Below are positions 19,821-31,592 of a stretch of 64,000 nt of DNA, one piece after another. Under the pieces are notes generated by a model that had not been told where the DNA came from, did not search any database, and saw only the letters and a list, made by a program, of their open reading frames with translations. Numbering within the stretch: the first letter of the stretch is position 1; each line of letters starts with the position of its first letter. Source of the stretch: Clarkia xantiana subsp. parviflora (Eukaryota > Streptophyta > Magnoliopsida > Myrtales > Onagraceae); assembly GCA_036873135.1 (NCBI GenBank), contig JAPTYO010000005.1, forward strand, positions 14,610,166-14,674,165, in the 5' to 3' direction. Position numbers and translations under genes: made by a program.

Positions 19821-22800
19821 AACATATCAAGGAAAGCTAAAAGGGAGGGACATAGTCCCAACAACACAACAAGGCAACCACTTACCCATAATACAGCACG
19901 ACAGATCCAAACCTCTTGTGCATGACAACCCTTGGCACACATCCCCCTAGGACAGGGGAGGAGTTGAAAAGACAAGGATTTGAACAGGAGACTCATAGAG
20001 TACCACACCACGTCAGCACATAGCTACTACAATGGGAAGTCTCATGAAGAGACATAGTAGAGTGAGACCGCACATAGCATACATGAAGGATACACCTCCA
20101 CCTAGTCCGCCTTGCAAGGATGCGACCTCATATTCCTCAAGTGGAAGGAATACACACAGACTAATGGAGGAAGACAGTTACATTACCAAGGAAGCAAGGG
20201 ATATCAACACCCCCACTACCATATCCTTCCCATATCCTCTTATTTAATTTAACTGCATAACAAGTCAACTCCCTAAAAGGGGTAGATTTTGATACTTGAT
20301 ATCAACATGTTTTCCAAGAATAACCATACCGGACGCCTTCGGGCTCCGTGATATATATATACACAGGTGGACCACTAGAAGAATCAGTAGAAGGCCGTCG
20401 CCAATCAAGAGATGCACAAGCAACAGATTCCTCAATCCCAAAGAACACCTATAAGGTCAAGTTTCTGGGAAAGATCACAAGATGGAAGGCTCAGTTACAA
20501 AAATAAGTTGAGCACTCCCAACACCCTATAGAGGAACTACCATGAAGGTCACAAAGGATTACCCTTACTACAACCTTCCACTAAGCATCCTAGGGCCAAG
20601 CCCGTCAAAGGATCTCATCTGGCATTGGTATACAAGGGGGGCACCATTCACAACATGCCCTCCCCACAAACGCCCATTAGCATAAGAGGGGGTAGCCGCG
20701 AACACATCCCTCCAAAAATAGAGGAAACCATATCACATGGGCAACACCCACCATCAAAGGCAAACACCTCCAGCGGATCTTTATGATTTCACAAAATAGC
20801 CAGGAGACACAACCACACTTAGAAAGCTCATCCAAGGTAATGGAATACACTTCCATCAAAAACCCTCAAGGACACCAAGCCTAGCAAAGGAAGAACAGTG
20901 ACACCATCATCAAGCTTTTTAAAAACAAAAAAGGATATGGAAAACATAGTATTTCCACACAAGGATATGTTAGTCATAAGAGAGGGAATCACCAACTTTG
21001 ACATGAAGAGAACCATAGTACATGAAGGGAGCCCGTCAGACATCTCCCATGACCAACCATTGATGATACTAGAGAAGAGTCAGGCATACCTAATACCAAG
21101 GGACCCCCCTACTAGTAAAGGTGGTCAGAACATCAACACACTCATTAGGGACACGGCACTGCAAATGAATCAGGAAAAGGATGGAACAAGTATCCTTACA
21201 AGTATCCTTGCATTTATCCTTGCAAAAATTAACTCCGTAGAAAAGAGGTCATCTAATAGATGACTATGTCTCTGTTCTCAAAATATGATCCTAACCCGGA
21301 GATCCTTGGACTCCGTACTATATATGTAATGAATAACATGTTCATCAGATATAGGTACAAGAAGATTCAAGACAGCGCCATAAAGATTAGGCGCATACCT
21401 CTACCAAGTACGACACATTGGAGTGTTCATAAACGCTCCTTCCCCATCTCACAAGAAAGGAAGGCAACCAAGGATACAAGTCCTAACAAAACAAACATCG
21501 GTAGAAAATCCGGTCATTGAAGTCATGCACCAAGAGAGAAACTCTAAGGATGCAAGATTAGCAAAAGAGATGGTGCAACAACTAGAGTATGCAAAAGGAG
21601 ATACATCTCCTATCAAGAGCCTTAGGTCAGGATAACAGTTCTACAAGATCAACCAAAGAAGAGCTCAAAAGCTTGGGGAGTAAGGTTTCAAGATCGACCC
21701 TCACACTAGACGCACATCCCGATCAACCACCTTGTCGGCAAATGATAAGACATTTGACTCTGGCATCCCATCAAGAGGAGAACCACGATAAAAGGGGCAC
21801 TAGAAAAATATCCCGCCTTTAAGGCCATACGCCGAATACATGATGAATGAAGGTTATGACAAAACAAAAAAGGAGGGACTTGTCAGCTCAACACACCTCA
21901 AACACGTATACGTACGCAACACAAATGCAGCCTCTAATGAAGCTATCCAGCAAGGAATAGCCAATACGAGGGCAAACCCATGGAAAATCAGGGAGCATCA
22001 CATACGAACCTAAAGGAAAACGTCCTTTTTAGGTTCAAGTCCTAATTCGAAGGAAGTCTATAACCAAGATTCAAGGTGGGAGGAGCATGACCAATGTGAC
22101 ACCCCCTAAGGGCATTGAAGAATACTCAAGTATGAAGGAAAAGGCAAGGCACACTAAGTGCCACAACACTCTAAGAAGATACAGCCCAGTCAGACCCCCC
22201 CCCCCCCCTGCACGAGCAAAGACCATGGATCAGATTGACTAGTCTGAAACACACCTACAAGATTAACAACTCAAGACACCATTCTATGAGAGAGCTCTTC
22301 AACCTACAAGCACCCCTAGGATACAGACACTGCCACATCCTAGTTATCAAGAGAATGAAATCCACCCCCACCCACCCAAAGCAAAAGCTCTTCCACCCAA
22401 CCTCCAAAGACACATCCGACAAAGGCATCATTCAAACCATGCCTATGACTGAAACAAGCAAGCATGAGAAAGAGTAAATCCTACAAGGGACACTCATCGC
22501 ATTCAAACAAGCAGACAAGGGAGCCCCGAGCATAAGGGGTACCCAACCAAGAAAGTGAACGAGGGGCCTTCAGCGGCCAAATATGAAAGGCGGTGTGACC
22601 ACCAAGCAACTTGGGGGGCACCAAACGAATAAGTGCTTGGTAGTCCACCTAAGTGTAAGAGAAGAGATTAGAGGCAGAAGATCACAATCACATGCAATAC
22701 CACTCCTCCTAGAAGAGGTCACATAGAGGAAAACATCATCAACTCCCTATACGAACTCGTCCTAAGTGGGCAACACACAAACATCGCCCTCGAGAGGTGA

Positions 22801-22924
22801 TCTCCCACATTGAAGGAAAAGCGTGGTAGCATGCAATATCATAGAAGGAAAAGTCAAGTAAAGACTCGAAAAGCATACCAAAGACGCACCCTACATGAGA
22901 AAGGACACAACATAAGGTAATATT
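19821..22924 (+). other. element A internal region without recognisable domains
   Basis: About 3.1 kb with no long frame and no protease, RT or integrase motif on either strand. Plus strand is purine-rich (many AAGGA, CAAGGA runs). Short frames at 20898-21263 and 21260-21822 have no family resemblance that I can see. A 13-base C run lies near 22198. It may be very decayed coding DNA or filler as in large retrotransposon derivatives. Confidence 0.5.
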
Positions 22925-23820
22925 ATGAGCCCTCCGGGAGCCAATCCCGCGAACACATTCGACGCCCCCAAGAGCGTATCTTGAGAGTAGTTCTAAAACT
23001 ACGAGCCCTGTGCCCTCCGGGAGCCTATCCCGCGAACAGATTCGACGCCCCCAAGAGCGTATCTTGAGAGTAGTTTATACACTACAACCTTCGACGCCCC
23101 CAAGAGCGTATCTTGAGAGTAGTGTTCATACTACGACCTTCGACGCACCAAGAGCGTATCTTGAGAGTGGTTTCCAAAAACTACGAATTTCGACGCCCCC
23201 AAGAGCGTATCTTGAGAGTAGTGTTCATACTACGACCTTCGACGCCCCCAAGAGCGTATCTTGAGAGTAGTTTATACACTACGACCTTCGACGCACCAAG
23301 AGCGTATCTTGAGAGTGGTTTCCAAAAACTACGAATTCGACGCCCCCAGGAGCGTATCTTGAGGTAGATTTGCAACCTACCAGATTCGACGCCCCCAAGA
23401 GCGTATCTTGAGGTAGAAAAAACACTACCAGTTCGACGCCCCCAAGAGCGTATCTTGAGGTAGATTTCAAACTACCAGTTCGACGCCCACCAGGAGCGTA
23501 TCTTTGGTCTAACCTGAGCCCTCCGGGAGCCTATCCTGTGAAACGTTAAGTGCCGTCCGAGAGCCTGTCTCGTGAATAGATTTTGACGCCCGTCAAGAAC
23601 GTATCGGTGGACTAACCTGTGCCCTCCGGGAGCCTATCCTGTGAAACGTTAAGTGACGTCCGAGAGCCTGTCTCGTGAATAGATTTTGACGCCCGTCAAG
23701 AACGTATCGGTGGACTAACTTGAGCCCTCCGGGAGCCTATCCTGTGAAACGTTAAGTGCCGTCCGAGAGCCTGTCTCGTGAACAGATTTCAACGCCCACC
23801 AAGAGCGTATCTTTGGTCTA
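22925..23820. repeat. tandem-repeat spacer of element A
   Basis: About ten units of 46-57 bp with constant core TTCGACGCCCCCAAGAGCGT followed by ATCTTGAGAG/G and a variable hairpin-forming segment. Then come three longer units of about 115 bp with GCCCTCCGGGAGCCTATCC. The same repeat occurs reversed in element E (45340-45965), at the same place between gag and the antisense gene. Confidence 0.93.
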
Positions 23821-24387
23821 ACAGTACAACGTATACCGTGTAAGGGGTATCAGAAGAGATCATCACACCATGCTCAGAAGGATCCCATGAGAAAGTAATC
23901 TTAAAGTAAGGTTGTATAAAGAACACATAATGTTTTTTCTTGATGAGATGGCAGGTACGGCATGAAGGAAAACACAAAAGAAAGATAAGGAAAGGAAAGC
24001 ATATACAAGGGACAAGTCCACGACCAAAGGATCATATATAGAAGCACAAGAGGTTATCATGAAAGGTAACGAGCTATCCTACCATCCATATCACAAGTCA
24101 AGAGAAGTATCTCAAAGGAACACAACCACACCAAGAAGGATAGCAAAGACGTGAAATCCAAAGTTCAAGGCTCCATACAACTCAAGAAGAGGAATTGCCT
24201 TACAGACTTGAACATCGTCAAGCACAACTCATGAAGGAGATATCTAAAGAGCATAAAGGATACAACATCCGACAAGACGAGACATCGGGACCTAACCCAA
24301 CAAACATAGCCTACGCAAAAGGCAACTATAGCAATGAAGGCTCTCCAATGAGAAAGGAATACTAAAGCACAACTCCATACATCGTGA

Positions 24388-24600
24388 TGTGGCTATCATG
24401 TCCACATACCTTGAAGTGGCTATCATGTCCACATACCTTGAAGTGGCTATCATGTCCACATACCTTGAGGTGGCTATCATGTCCACATACCTTGAAGTGG
24501 CTATCATGTCCACATACCCTGAACTGGCTATCATGTCCACACATTACGAAGTGACTATCACGCCCACATACCCCGAAGTGATTATCATGGCAGCACATCA
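24388..24600. repeat. 27-bp tandem array in element A
   Basis: About seven to eight units of GTGGCTATCATGTCCACATA plus CCTTGAA, the last three decaying. The period is nine codons, which keeps a repetitive plus-strand frame open; I do not regard it as a gene. It lies between the spacer array and the antisense-gene remnant. Confidence 0.88.
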
Positions 24601-24903
24601 TAAAACATCTGTCAAAGACATGCATTGTAAAGACACCATCCCGAACACGAACATCAAAAGGCTACGCCTAGCCTTAGGAGGAGGTTCAAGGAAAAGGAAA
24701 AACAACACCATTCGTACGCTCATCAAAGGTAGACACTTATATTTCAACCCACTGGGTGATACCAGGAAGGAGACGTCCTCATTATGAAGACAACCTCCAT
24801 ATCCCACGAAATCAACCATGAAATAAAGAATCACGACAAGCACTATTGAGGGCATATAACAAAACGATCCCCACAACGATCACAACTATAATACTAGTAG
24901 AGG

Positions 24904-25620
24904 CTAACTCAAGAGCAGTCTACACCAAACTCCAAAGCAAGAATTTGCTATCTTAATCAGAGCCATGGCAAGAGAGGGGAACCTCAGTGTAAGATGATGA
25001 TCACACCCGTCACCAAAAGAAAAATCTTCAACGCAGGGGTTAATAACATAACCCATAGGAAAGACAAAGACACCTTCAAAAGTCGTCAAATCTATATGAA
25101 GATGAAATAAACTTGAGACTCGGCCCCTCGGCTGGGGGGCAGGGGATAGAGAAGAGACATCAAGACCTATGATCACCCCATCGCCAGCCGCAGGTTGTTC
25201 CCTTTTGTCAAGCAAAGAGGGTGCCTCTTCAACCACTACCTCCTTATCATGGGAGGGAGTCAGCAAGGGGGCACTTGAAGGAGAGCCTCTCGCGGTTTCC
25301 TTCTCCTTGGCAGCCGAGGGCCCGACCTCAGAGTCAGGTTTCCGTGCCTTGGATTTAGATTGACTTGAACTCTCACCCACCACAAGAACCATTCGGTAAC
25401 CAGGGAAGAACGCTCTAACAACAAGAAGGAAGCAGCATGAGAACAATCATAAATATATCACAAAGAAAAGAGAAGGGAAAAAGAACATACTGGAAGCATT
25501 AGCAGCCACCTCTGACTTAGAAAATTTCTTGGTTTGATAAGCAGAACTAGAGGGTTCTTCCCTCTCATCTGATTCGACGGTCTCCCTGTCTGAAGAAGAA
25601 AGCTTCCCAAAAGTGAATCA
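24904..25620 (-). pseudogene. antisense-gene remnant of element A
   Basis: Minus strand. It shares with the element E antisense gene the consecutive blocks SKSKARKPDSEVGPSAAKEK, SHDKEVVVEEAPSLLDK, 'AGDGV' and SPAPQPRGR. It also shares the preceding exon with 'PSSSAYQTK' and the intron ending TTGTTAG upstream. The N-terminal globular domain present in E (42454-43330) is not found here, so the gene is truncated. Same orientation and place relative to LTR and spacer array as in gypsy-1. Not functional. Confidence 0.75.
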
Positions 25621-26746
25621 TCTATACGAGCAGCCAACGCAAAGATCGACCCTTACTCATGAAGGGGCGAGATACGCCTACTACGGGGGCAACCTTAACA
25701 CCAAGGGAAGAGGGCGAACTTTTAGTTTCCCCAAATGGAGCAACGCTCCAACACATCCGAAGGAAGGGTCAACCCTTAACACATGTCAATAGACCCCTTC
25801 GCTCGCGGCGGTAAGAAGAAAGCTTGTAAACTTTTTCACCCTCACTTTTATGGGGAACAAATTGCAGGATAAAGGTCAAGAGCTATACGCATGCTCCAAC
25901 GAATGAAGGAAAAATGATACACATGCCGAAGGTCGAGGTTAATGGACAATGCTCGCGCTAGTACGAGGAAGGCGGGACGTTGTGTCCCATTGAGTGACCG
26001 AGCTCCTACCCTCAAGTAAAGGAGAGGTCTATGCTCTCACCTTTGCACTTATGCTCATATTCATGATTAACATCTACAGGTACATCAATGTCATCACTCA
26101 TGCTTATACTCATCACCCATCCATACATACATACGTGTTCGTGCTTGCACTCATATGCATGCCCACATACACACTCCCATGTGTTCAAACATTTAGACGT
26201 CCACGCACGCGGCCGCCATATATTCATGCATACATTCATGACTACAATCGCAGCATGTCTCCACTCACTCTCATCCTTATGTTCCTACTTGCATATATGC
26301 TAGTACACATCCTCATGTTCATGATATGTCCATGTTCACTCCTAGTTAACATCCTATAGGCATATTTTCTAGTATCCCATACTTAGAAAAATTCCGGACC
26401 AAAATTGAAATTTTTCTTCACTTAGACTTATCCCGGCATGAAATTGAAGCATAAGTCACTTAGTTGCATTCATATTGCATTCCTATGTGAACATGTATTC
26501 TTTGAGTATACGCCTGCGGCAAAGATAGGTTTATTACTCCCACCTCAGACGGACACGTGCCTAGGCACACGTCCGTATTACTCTGACGTTTACATTTCCT
26601 CTATCTCATAAGACAGGGGGCAGAGTCAGAGGCACGCATCCATGGGTAAGCGAGCATTCAGACAAAGAAGGTAAAATCCCGGTTTCAAATTGCGCGTGTC
26701 ATACCATCCTAAAATAGAGTCAATCAAGGGTTAGGCCATTGGTTGA
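25621..26746. other. element A region between antisense remnant and 3' LTR
   Basis: No convincing gene. 26030-26360 is a low-complexity stretch rich in CAT/ATG trinucleotides, which opens frames on both strands. The last 300 bp contain CACGTGCCTAGGCACACGTG-like inverted sequence near 26553 and lead into the polypurine tract. By position it should contain the antisense promoter, but I cannot point to a clear TATA box. Confidence 0.4.
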
Positions 26747-26758
26747 CTCGGGGGCATG
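26747..26758 (+). promoter_or_regulatory. polypurine tract of element A
   Basis: CTCGGGGGCATG abutting the 3' LTR start TGATGG. Confidence 0.75.
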
Positions 26759-27892
26759 TGATGGATATACGCCCAATTTGAACCCGTTGACTTCCGAACC
26801 GTTGTATTTTTATCGTCCCATTTATGATTGCAAATCGAAACTTCAACCCGGACACTTCGCGAGAACATCGACGGCTCGGACGGGGCCGAAGCGCCCGTCC
26901 GACAAAGACGAACTCACCTAGGTGAGGTTGGGTGGCCACACCCGACCTCCCCTAGGGGAGATCGGGTCAGCCGACCCGATCTCCCCTAGGGGAGATCGGG
27001 TGGACCAACCCGATCTCTGCTAGGAGAGATCGGGTCGGCCAACCCGATCCCTCCTAGGAGGGATGGGGTTGGCCAACCCCACCCTCCCTAGGAGTGGTTG
27101 GGTGCCCTCACCCAACCCCTACCCTTGGAGGTCGGATTTCTCCCCCCCAAGGGCCCCGACACCGCCTTCGGACTCCCATGCTCGGTCCACTCCGCCTACC
27201 TCCTCCGAATCCTAAGGTCTTAATTATGTGCTTAAAGGTTAATTAATTGTGTTTAAAGGCTAACGATGTCATTAAGCCACCTTAATGACACCGTTGCCTA
27301 TAAATACCCCACCTTCACAACTCATTTGGACATCTTGGCAAGTGGCAGCATTTTGCTCTGACATCTCTCTAGCTTTATCTCTCTAAAACCGTACTGACTT
27401 AGGCATCGGAGAGGGTTCATCAGGCACCACCCCCCCCCCTCTGTGCCTGGTATTGCCCCTCTTGCAGGGTGGCAAGGAAAAGAGAACCAAGGAAGCAGAA
27501 GAGCAGTAGAACAAGCCCCAGGGGTAAGAAGTACAAGCCTCAGGAGGTCAGAAGGAGAGAAGGAAAGGAGGTCAGAAGGAGAGAAGGAAAGGAGGTCAGA
27601 AGGAGAGAAGGGAAGGAGGTCAGAAGGAGAGAAGGGAAGGAGGTCAGAAGAAGAGAAGGAAAGGAGGTCAGAAGGAGAGAAGGGAAGGAGGTCAGAAGGA
27701 GAGAAGGGAAGGACACATATCAGAACGACTACCCCAAGGGAGTATAAGGGCATGAATCAGAACGACTACCCCAAGGAAGTATAAGGGCGTGGATCAGAAC
27801 AACTAGTCCTAGGAACACTGAACCCGACATTTCATTAGTGGGAGATAAATTCTAGATTGGCGACCCGTTGACCTAGACTTTATAACCTAACA
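26759..27892 (+). repeat. element A 3' LTR
   Basis: Same as 17889-19020 except C to G near 27018, G to T near 27095 and two extra C in a C run near 27430. TATAAATA at 27299-27306. The near-identity indicates recent insertion. Confidence 0.96.
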
Positions 27893-28608
27893 AGCGTTGT
27901 TGACACGAATCGTGCACACAATTCGTTCAACCGAACCGAACAATACCCAAACTCAAAATAGAATGTGAGATCTGGATAGAAAAATTAATAAACTGAACAT
28001 AATCACATAACTGGAATAAAACCTGAGAGCAGCTGACGACAGTAAATCCGAGAGCAGAAATTTTAAAATAGCAGACATGATTTTCGGATGCAGTAAGAGC
28101 AGAACTTCAGACAGTATTTTTAGAGGAAAATTTCAAAAATTTAGAGTGTGTTTTTCTGAATAGGAATACCATCTATTTATAGTGTGAGGATTGCTCAAAC
28201 CGAATATAGAAAATATATTTATGCACATATATTTCAGCTATATATAAATTATACACCGAATATATACCATGTATAAAATATTCGGTATTAATATTGATTA
28301 TACAGTTGCCATAATAATATTATGCAATGTATTTGGACATCACTAAAATAGGTAACTACGGTTTGCAATATTAACAGAATATTGCTTACTAAATTCGGTT
28401 TTTTTGACATACAAAAAAAACTACCGTTTAGCCAGACCGGACTCACGCGAAATAGACTTTTCGGGTCGACAATCATGTACTCATGTCGCGGGAACTCACA
28501 CAAGCCAAGTCTGCCGGGGGTATGCTTCGGATCCGTTGATTTGCACCTCCCCTGCGCACGCGCATGTAGAGAGAGCCTTCTATCTAGTAATTAGTTACCA
28601 CTTTAAGA
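27893..28608 (-). other. copia-3 untranslated leader (copy 1)
   Basis: AT-rich, no coding frame. Lies between the copia-3 LTR and gag when read on the minus strand. Identical arrangement at 33238-33948. Confidence 0.6.
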
Positions 28609-29053
28609 TGTTGGATTATGGTGACTAATCCAATAGAAACGAAACCATAGATACGTGCATGGTAACTAATTACGCAGCGGAAGAAAGTGCACATAGCTTT
28701 AACGATTTGTGTAGCCCAAGATCTTCGAGGGGAGTTCTCGATCCACCGACCGGTACCCCGTAGAGGTTCCTGTTAGAGAAGCCCTACGCGGTTTGATCTT
28801 CACAGGAAAGCCTCCTTTTATTCTCGCGGGAGGGATCTTACTTGGAGTAAATTGCTCGTTGCAATTTAGGCACCCCCTAGGTGTGTGTTTCGGACGAACC
28901 TAAGAGGGACTAAGGGGCGGGTTTTAATCTCAACACTTGGGAAGTGAGAATGAGCACTTAATAAGTCACCCCTAGTCCTCTATATAGAGTTGTGGAGGTG
29001 GGAAAATCCCACCTCCTTACTCCTTATGTTCGGCGCCGACCTATTGTTGGTGG
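28609..29053 (-). repeat. copia-3 LTR fragment (copy 1)
   Basis: Minus-strand copia LTR: its end on the plus strand starts TGTTGGATTATGG and it contains the palindromic TATA region CTCTATATAGAG (28978-28989). Block order matches the copia-2 LTR (GAAGCCCTACGCGGT block at 28781). Truncated at 29053 by insertion of gypsy-C. The primer site next to it has decayed (TGGTAACTAATT where TGGTATCAGAGC is expected). Confidence 0.7.
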
Positions 29054-29787
29054 TGACGGATATTTGTCCAATTCAGGTTCGTATTTACGTTTCGGACCTC
29101 ACAAACACGACGAAACCCATAACGGATTTTATCGCGGACACCCCGAGTCCAAAATGGTCCGGATGCGCGCAACACCCAAACCGGGACTTCCGGGTTGCCA
29201 CAAGGCAACCCGGAGGTCCGGATTGCCTCGGCAGTCCGGACTGGTCCTGTTCGCCCGGCAATCCGGACCATGTCGGACATCCGACATGGTCCGGGCTGTC
29301 GACTGTCACCACTCGATTACCCCTATTATTTTTACTAAGTATGAGAAGTCAGTGCGCACATAGCCAACCTCGATGTTGGTAAGCGTTTTCCTTTAAACCG
29401 GCATTGAACCGCATGAAACCGGGTACGGTTCTCGGGCTTCCTATAAATAGGGACCTAGACCTCCCATTTGACAACTTAACTCGAAACTCTCTCAAATTGG
29501 CTATTTGTGCTCTGACCACTCTCTACATACTTTCTCTCTCTAGATTGTGACTTAAATATCGGGAGGGCTCAACCAGCGCCACTCCCCCCTCTCCATGCTG
29601 GTTATTGCCCGTTTTGCAGGACCCAACGTGTAGGAGACCGAGGTTGGAGCCAAAGCCAAGTTCGGGGTTCGAGGATCGAGGTTCGCGGATCGTGGATCGT
29701 GACGTGCTGACAGGACACCGTACCTGCGTGCACATCCAACCCGTTCGCGAAGAGCAACTCGAGGTGTCCCAGGTGGAACCGACCTCA
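29054..29787 (+). repeat. gypsy-C 5' LTR (copy 1)
   Basis: Starts TGACGGATATTTGTCC, recognisably like the element A LTR start, and ends CGACCTCA before a TTGGCGCCGTC primer site. U3 carries GC-rich inverted repeats (29150-29312), for example CCGGGTTGCC/GGCAACCCGG. TATAAATA at 29442-29449; then a CGGGAGGGCTCAACCAGCGCC block shared in type with the other Tat LTRs. 734 bp. Confidence 0.85.
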
Positions 29788-29790
29788 ACG

Positions 29791-29811
29791 CTTGGCGCCG
29801 TCAGTGTGATT
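29791..29811 (+). promoter_or_regulatory. primer binding site of gypsy-C (copy 1)
   Basis: CTTGGCGCCGTCAGTGTG, three bases after the LTR end. In copy 2 (35124) it has decayed to CTTTGCACCGTC. Confidence 0.8.
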
Positions 29812-29841
29812 CGAGCAAGAAGCCGTTCCATACCGCAAGCT

Positions 29842-30441
29842 ATGATACGCAGAAGTATGAAGAAGGCAGGTGCGAGCAAGCCGAAGCCGACGAGAAGCCA
29901 ACCAGGACCTTCTCACATTCTAGATGTAGAATCTACCGCCTCCTCCATTCCAACCGCAAATGCGCCTTCCGCGCAGCATGGTCCCGACGTCCAGAATGAG
30001 GTACCAGTGCACGAGTTCGAGCAAATGAACGAAAGGAACGAAGAGTTCCCATACGGGATGCCAGCTGACGGAGTGCAGCAGCAAGCAAGAGGCGCAAGCA
30101 ACCTGCCACCAGTCACACCTGCCATGATGGCCGCTCTGGAAGAGCTCCTCGCATTCAGGGAGACTCTAAAGAACCAGGGATACATGGCACCCCCGCCACC
30201 ACCTCCGCCAGCTAGCGAGCATGCTGCACCTACGAGGGAGATGTCGCATGATGTCAACCATCAAGAGCTGCAGCATCCAGAAGGTGAAGGATATTCTGAA
30301 GGTACCTACCAGTACCGGCAGGCAAGGCAGGAAGCAACACATTCATACACTCCAAGTGTTGGTGTGAAACAGCAGCAGCAAGGAGTAAGATGGAAGCAAC
30401 TCCCTGTGAACAACTCACAGCAGGATCCATTGGAGCACTGA
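29842..30441 (+). pseudogene. gag: Ty3/gypsy Gag N-terminal part (gypsy-C, copy 1)
   Basis: Open from ATG at 29842 (an upstream in-frame extension lies in the LTR and is unlikely to be translated). N-terminal low-complexity part of a Tat Gag: basic start (MIRRSMKKAG), acidic and Gln-rich middle, a Pro run (APPPPPPPA) and the helix TPAMMAALEELLAFRETLKN, which also appears in E Gag as TPGLMSALDELLAYRETLRN. The duplication boundary at 30420 cuts it before the capsid domain; the last seven codons belong to other DNA. The longer copy is at 35175-36530. Confidence 0.85.
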
Positions 30442-31592
30442 CCTTTCTCATATCGCTTTTGTTGAATGTTTATAATATCTTATCGATATATAACGAGATT
30501 GACTTAGAAAAATTCATTCTGATGTACTTGTGATTTTAATCCGAGAGTCACATCAGCAAGGCCTATATCTTTCAAGTCACATCTCGAATTCAACATATGA
30601 TTCGTTGATCAAACCATTTCATCGTCACTACCAATGATTAGCATGTCATCGGCATAAATATATAAAATTACATAACCTTTGTAATTGTCTTTCACGTAAA
30701 TGCACATGTCGTTGACTATAAAGCCTTTCTCTAACATGACATTATCTATTTTGTTATCATTATTTCGGTGCTTTCTTAAGACCGTATAATGACTTGACGA
30801 GTTTACAAACTATATTTTTGCATGGAGCTGAGAAACCTTCAGGTTATTACACATAAATATCTTATTAAAGTCTCCATTCAAGAAATTTGTTTTCACATCC
30901 ATATTATGAACTTCAATATTTCGGAGGGCCGTTATTGCAGGTACCTATTTCAGTGGACGTGAGTCTCATCACTAAAATTAAGTGTCAAGGTAATCCTTGA
31001 TTACATACCAGACCTTACATGAACAATTTCACCATATTCTTGATCTTTATAATTTTCTGCAAATAGTCTTATAGACTTGTCTTTAAGAACTTAGTTCTCC
31101 TATAGACTTGCAGTAAAATATATTATTAACGAATTATTGTAGTTTATGTATATCCAAAATAATTGAATCATACATAACATACCGATAATCATTACTGTTT
31201 TGTAAACATCTGAAGACATTACAATCAACAATTTTCCAATGACACCCCCAGATTTGAAAGTGATTGCATGAAAGTTTCCTTCATTTTGAGTCACAAACAT
31301 CGTTATGTTTCTAGTCAAGAGGTTTTGTATTCAGAATGGGAAGTCATTTTAGTAGGCTTGGCTTCCGCACATATTATGCACTTATGTGTTTGTCAATTCC
31401 GAATATAGAGATATGATTCATGCTAATTAATCTTCGCAAAGATTCGCAATTAACATGTCCTGATCTGTCGTGCCATAAATTAGGAGATTTCAGCATAAAA
31501 TCAGAAAATCAATTTTATTCATAATTTTATTTGAGGTGCTAAGGCCATTACATGTCCCTACTTTCTTGCCTTTCCATACAAAGACATTATTC
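30421..31592 (-). pseudogene. Ty1/copia pol remnant (copia-3): pre-integrase to RT
   Basis: Very degenerate, minus strand. Reading downward: GAG-pre-integrase block (LWHDRSGHVNCESLRRL, about 31480-31430), integrase traces (31300-31000), RT block DVKTNFLNGDF (near 30900), the CKLVKSLYGL-type block (near 30800) and the catalytic loop as IYADDMLIIGSDDE (about 30660-30620), with YADD in place of YVDD. Many stops and frame changes. It joins directly to the truncated gypsy-C gag at 30420 with no LTR between. Confidence 0.75.

Larger units (their letters stand above)
17889..27892 (+). mobile_element. element A, complete non-autonomous Tat-like LTR retrotransposon
   Basis: A 10.0-kb element bounded by LTRs 17889-19020 and 26759-27892 that differ by two substitutions and a 2-base change in a C run. 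The 5-bp target duplication is AGCGT (17884-17888 and 27893-27897). Inside: primer site, broken gag, about 3 kb without recognisable domains, a tandem array (22925-23820), a broken antisense gene (25620-24904, minus) and a polypurine tract. I see no protease, RT, RNase H or integrase. Related to element E by LTR ends, primer site, gag, array and antisense gene. It must have been mobilised in trans. The empty site survives at 33233-33237. Confidence 0.93.
27893..30420. repeat. direct duplication, copy 1, right part
   Basis: Continues the block from 17888 across element A and matches 33233-35753 at roughly 1% difference plus a 12-bp deletion in copy 2 (near 29690). Holds copia-3 leader and LTR fragment, gypsy-C LTR and the N-terminal part of gypsy-C gag. 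Ends sharply after CAACTCACAG. Confidence 0.92.

Noticed and set aside
22925..23820. CRISPR-like array with constant core and variable segments
   Set aside because: The variable segments are variants of one another with conserved hairpin arms, not unrelated spacers; eukaryotic retroelement context.
24389..24787. Repetitive frame MAIMSTYLEV... as a small protein gene
   Set aside because: Explained by the 27-bp tandem array; frames on both strands are open, and the flanks are decayed element A sequence.
26012..26359. Frames with many Met/His/Tyr as a membrane protein
   Set aside because: Low-complexity CAT/ATG-rich DNA gives similar frames on both strands; lies in the non-coding end of element A.
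29605..29841. N-terminal extension of gypsy-C Gag into the LTR
   Set aside because: It would start upstream of the primer site inside the LTR; the ATG at 29842 after the primer site is the natural start, and copy 2 has a 12-bp deletion in the extension.
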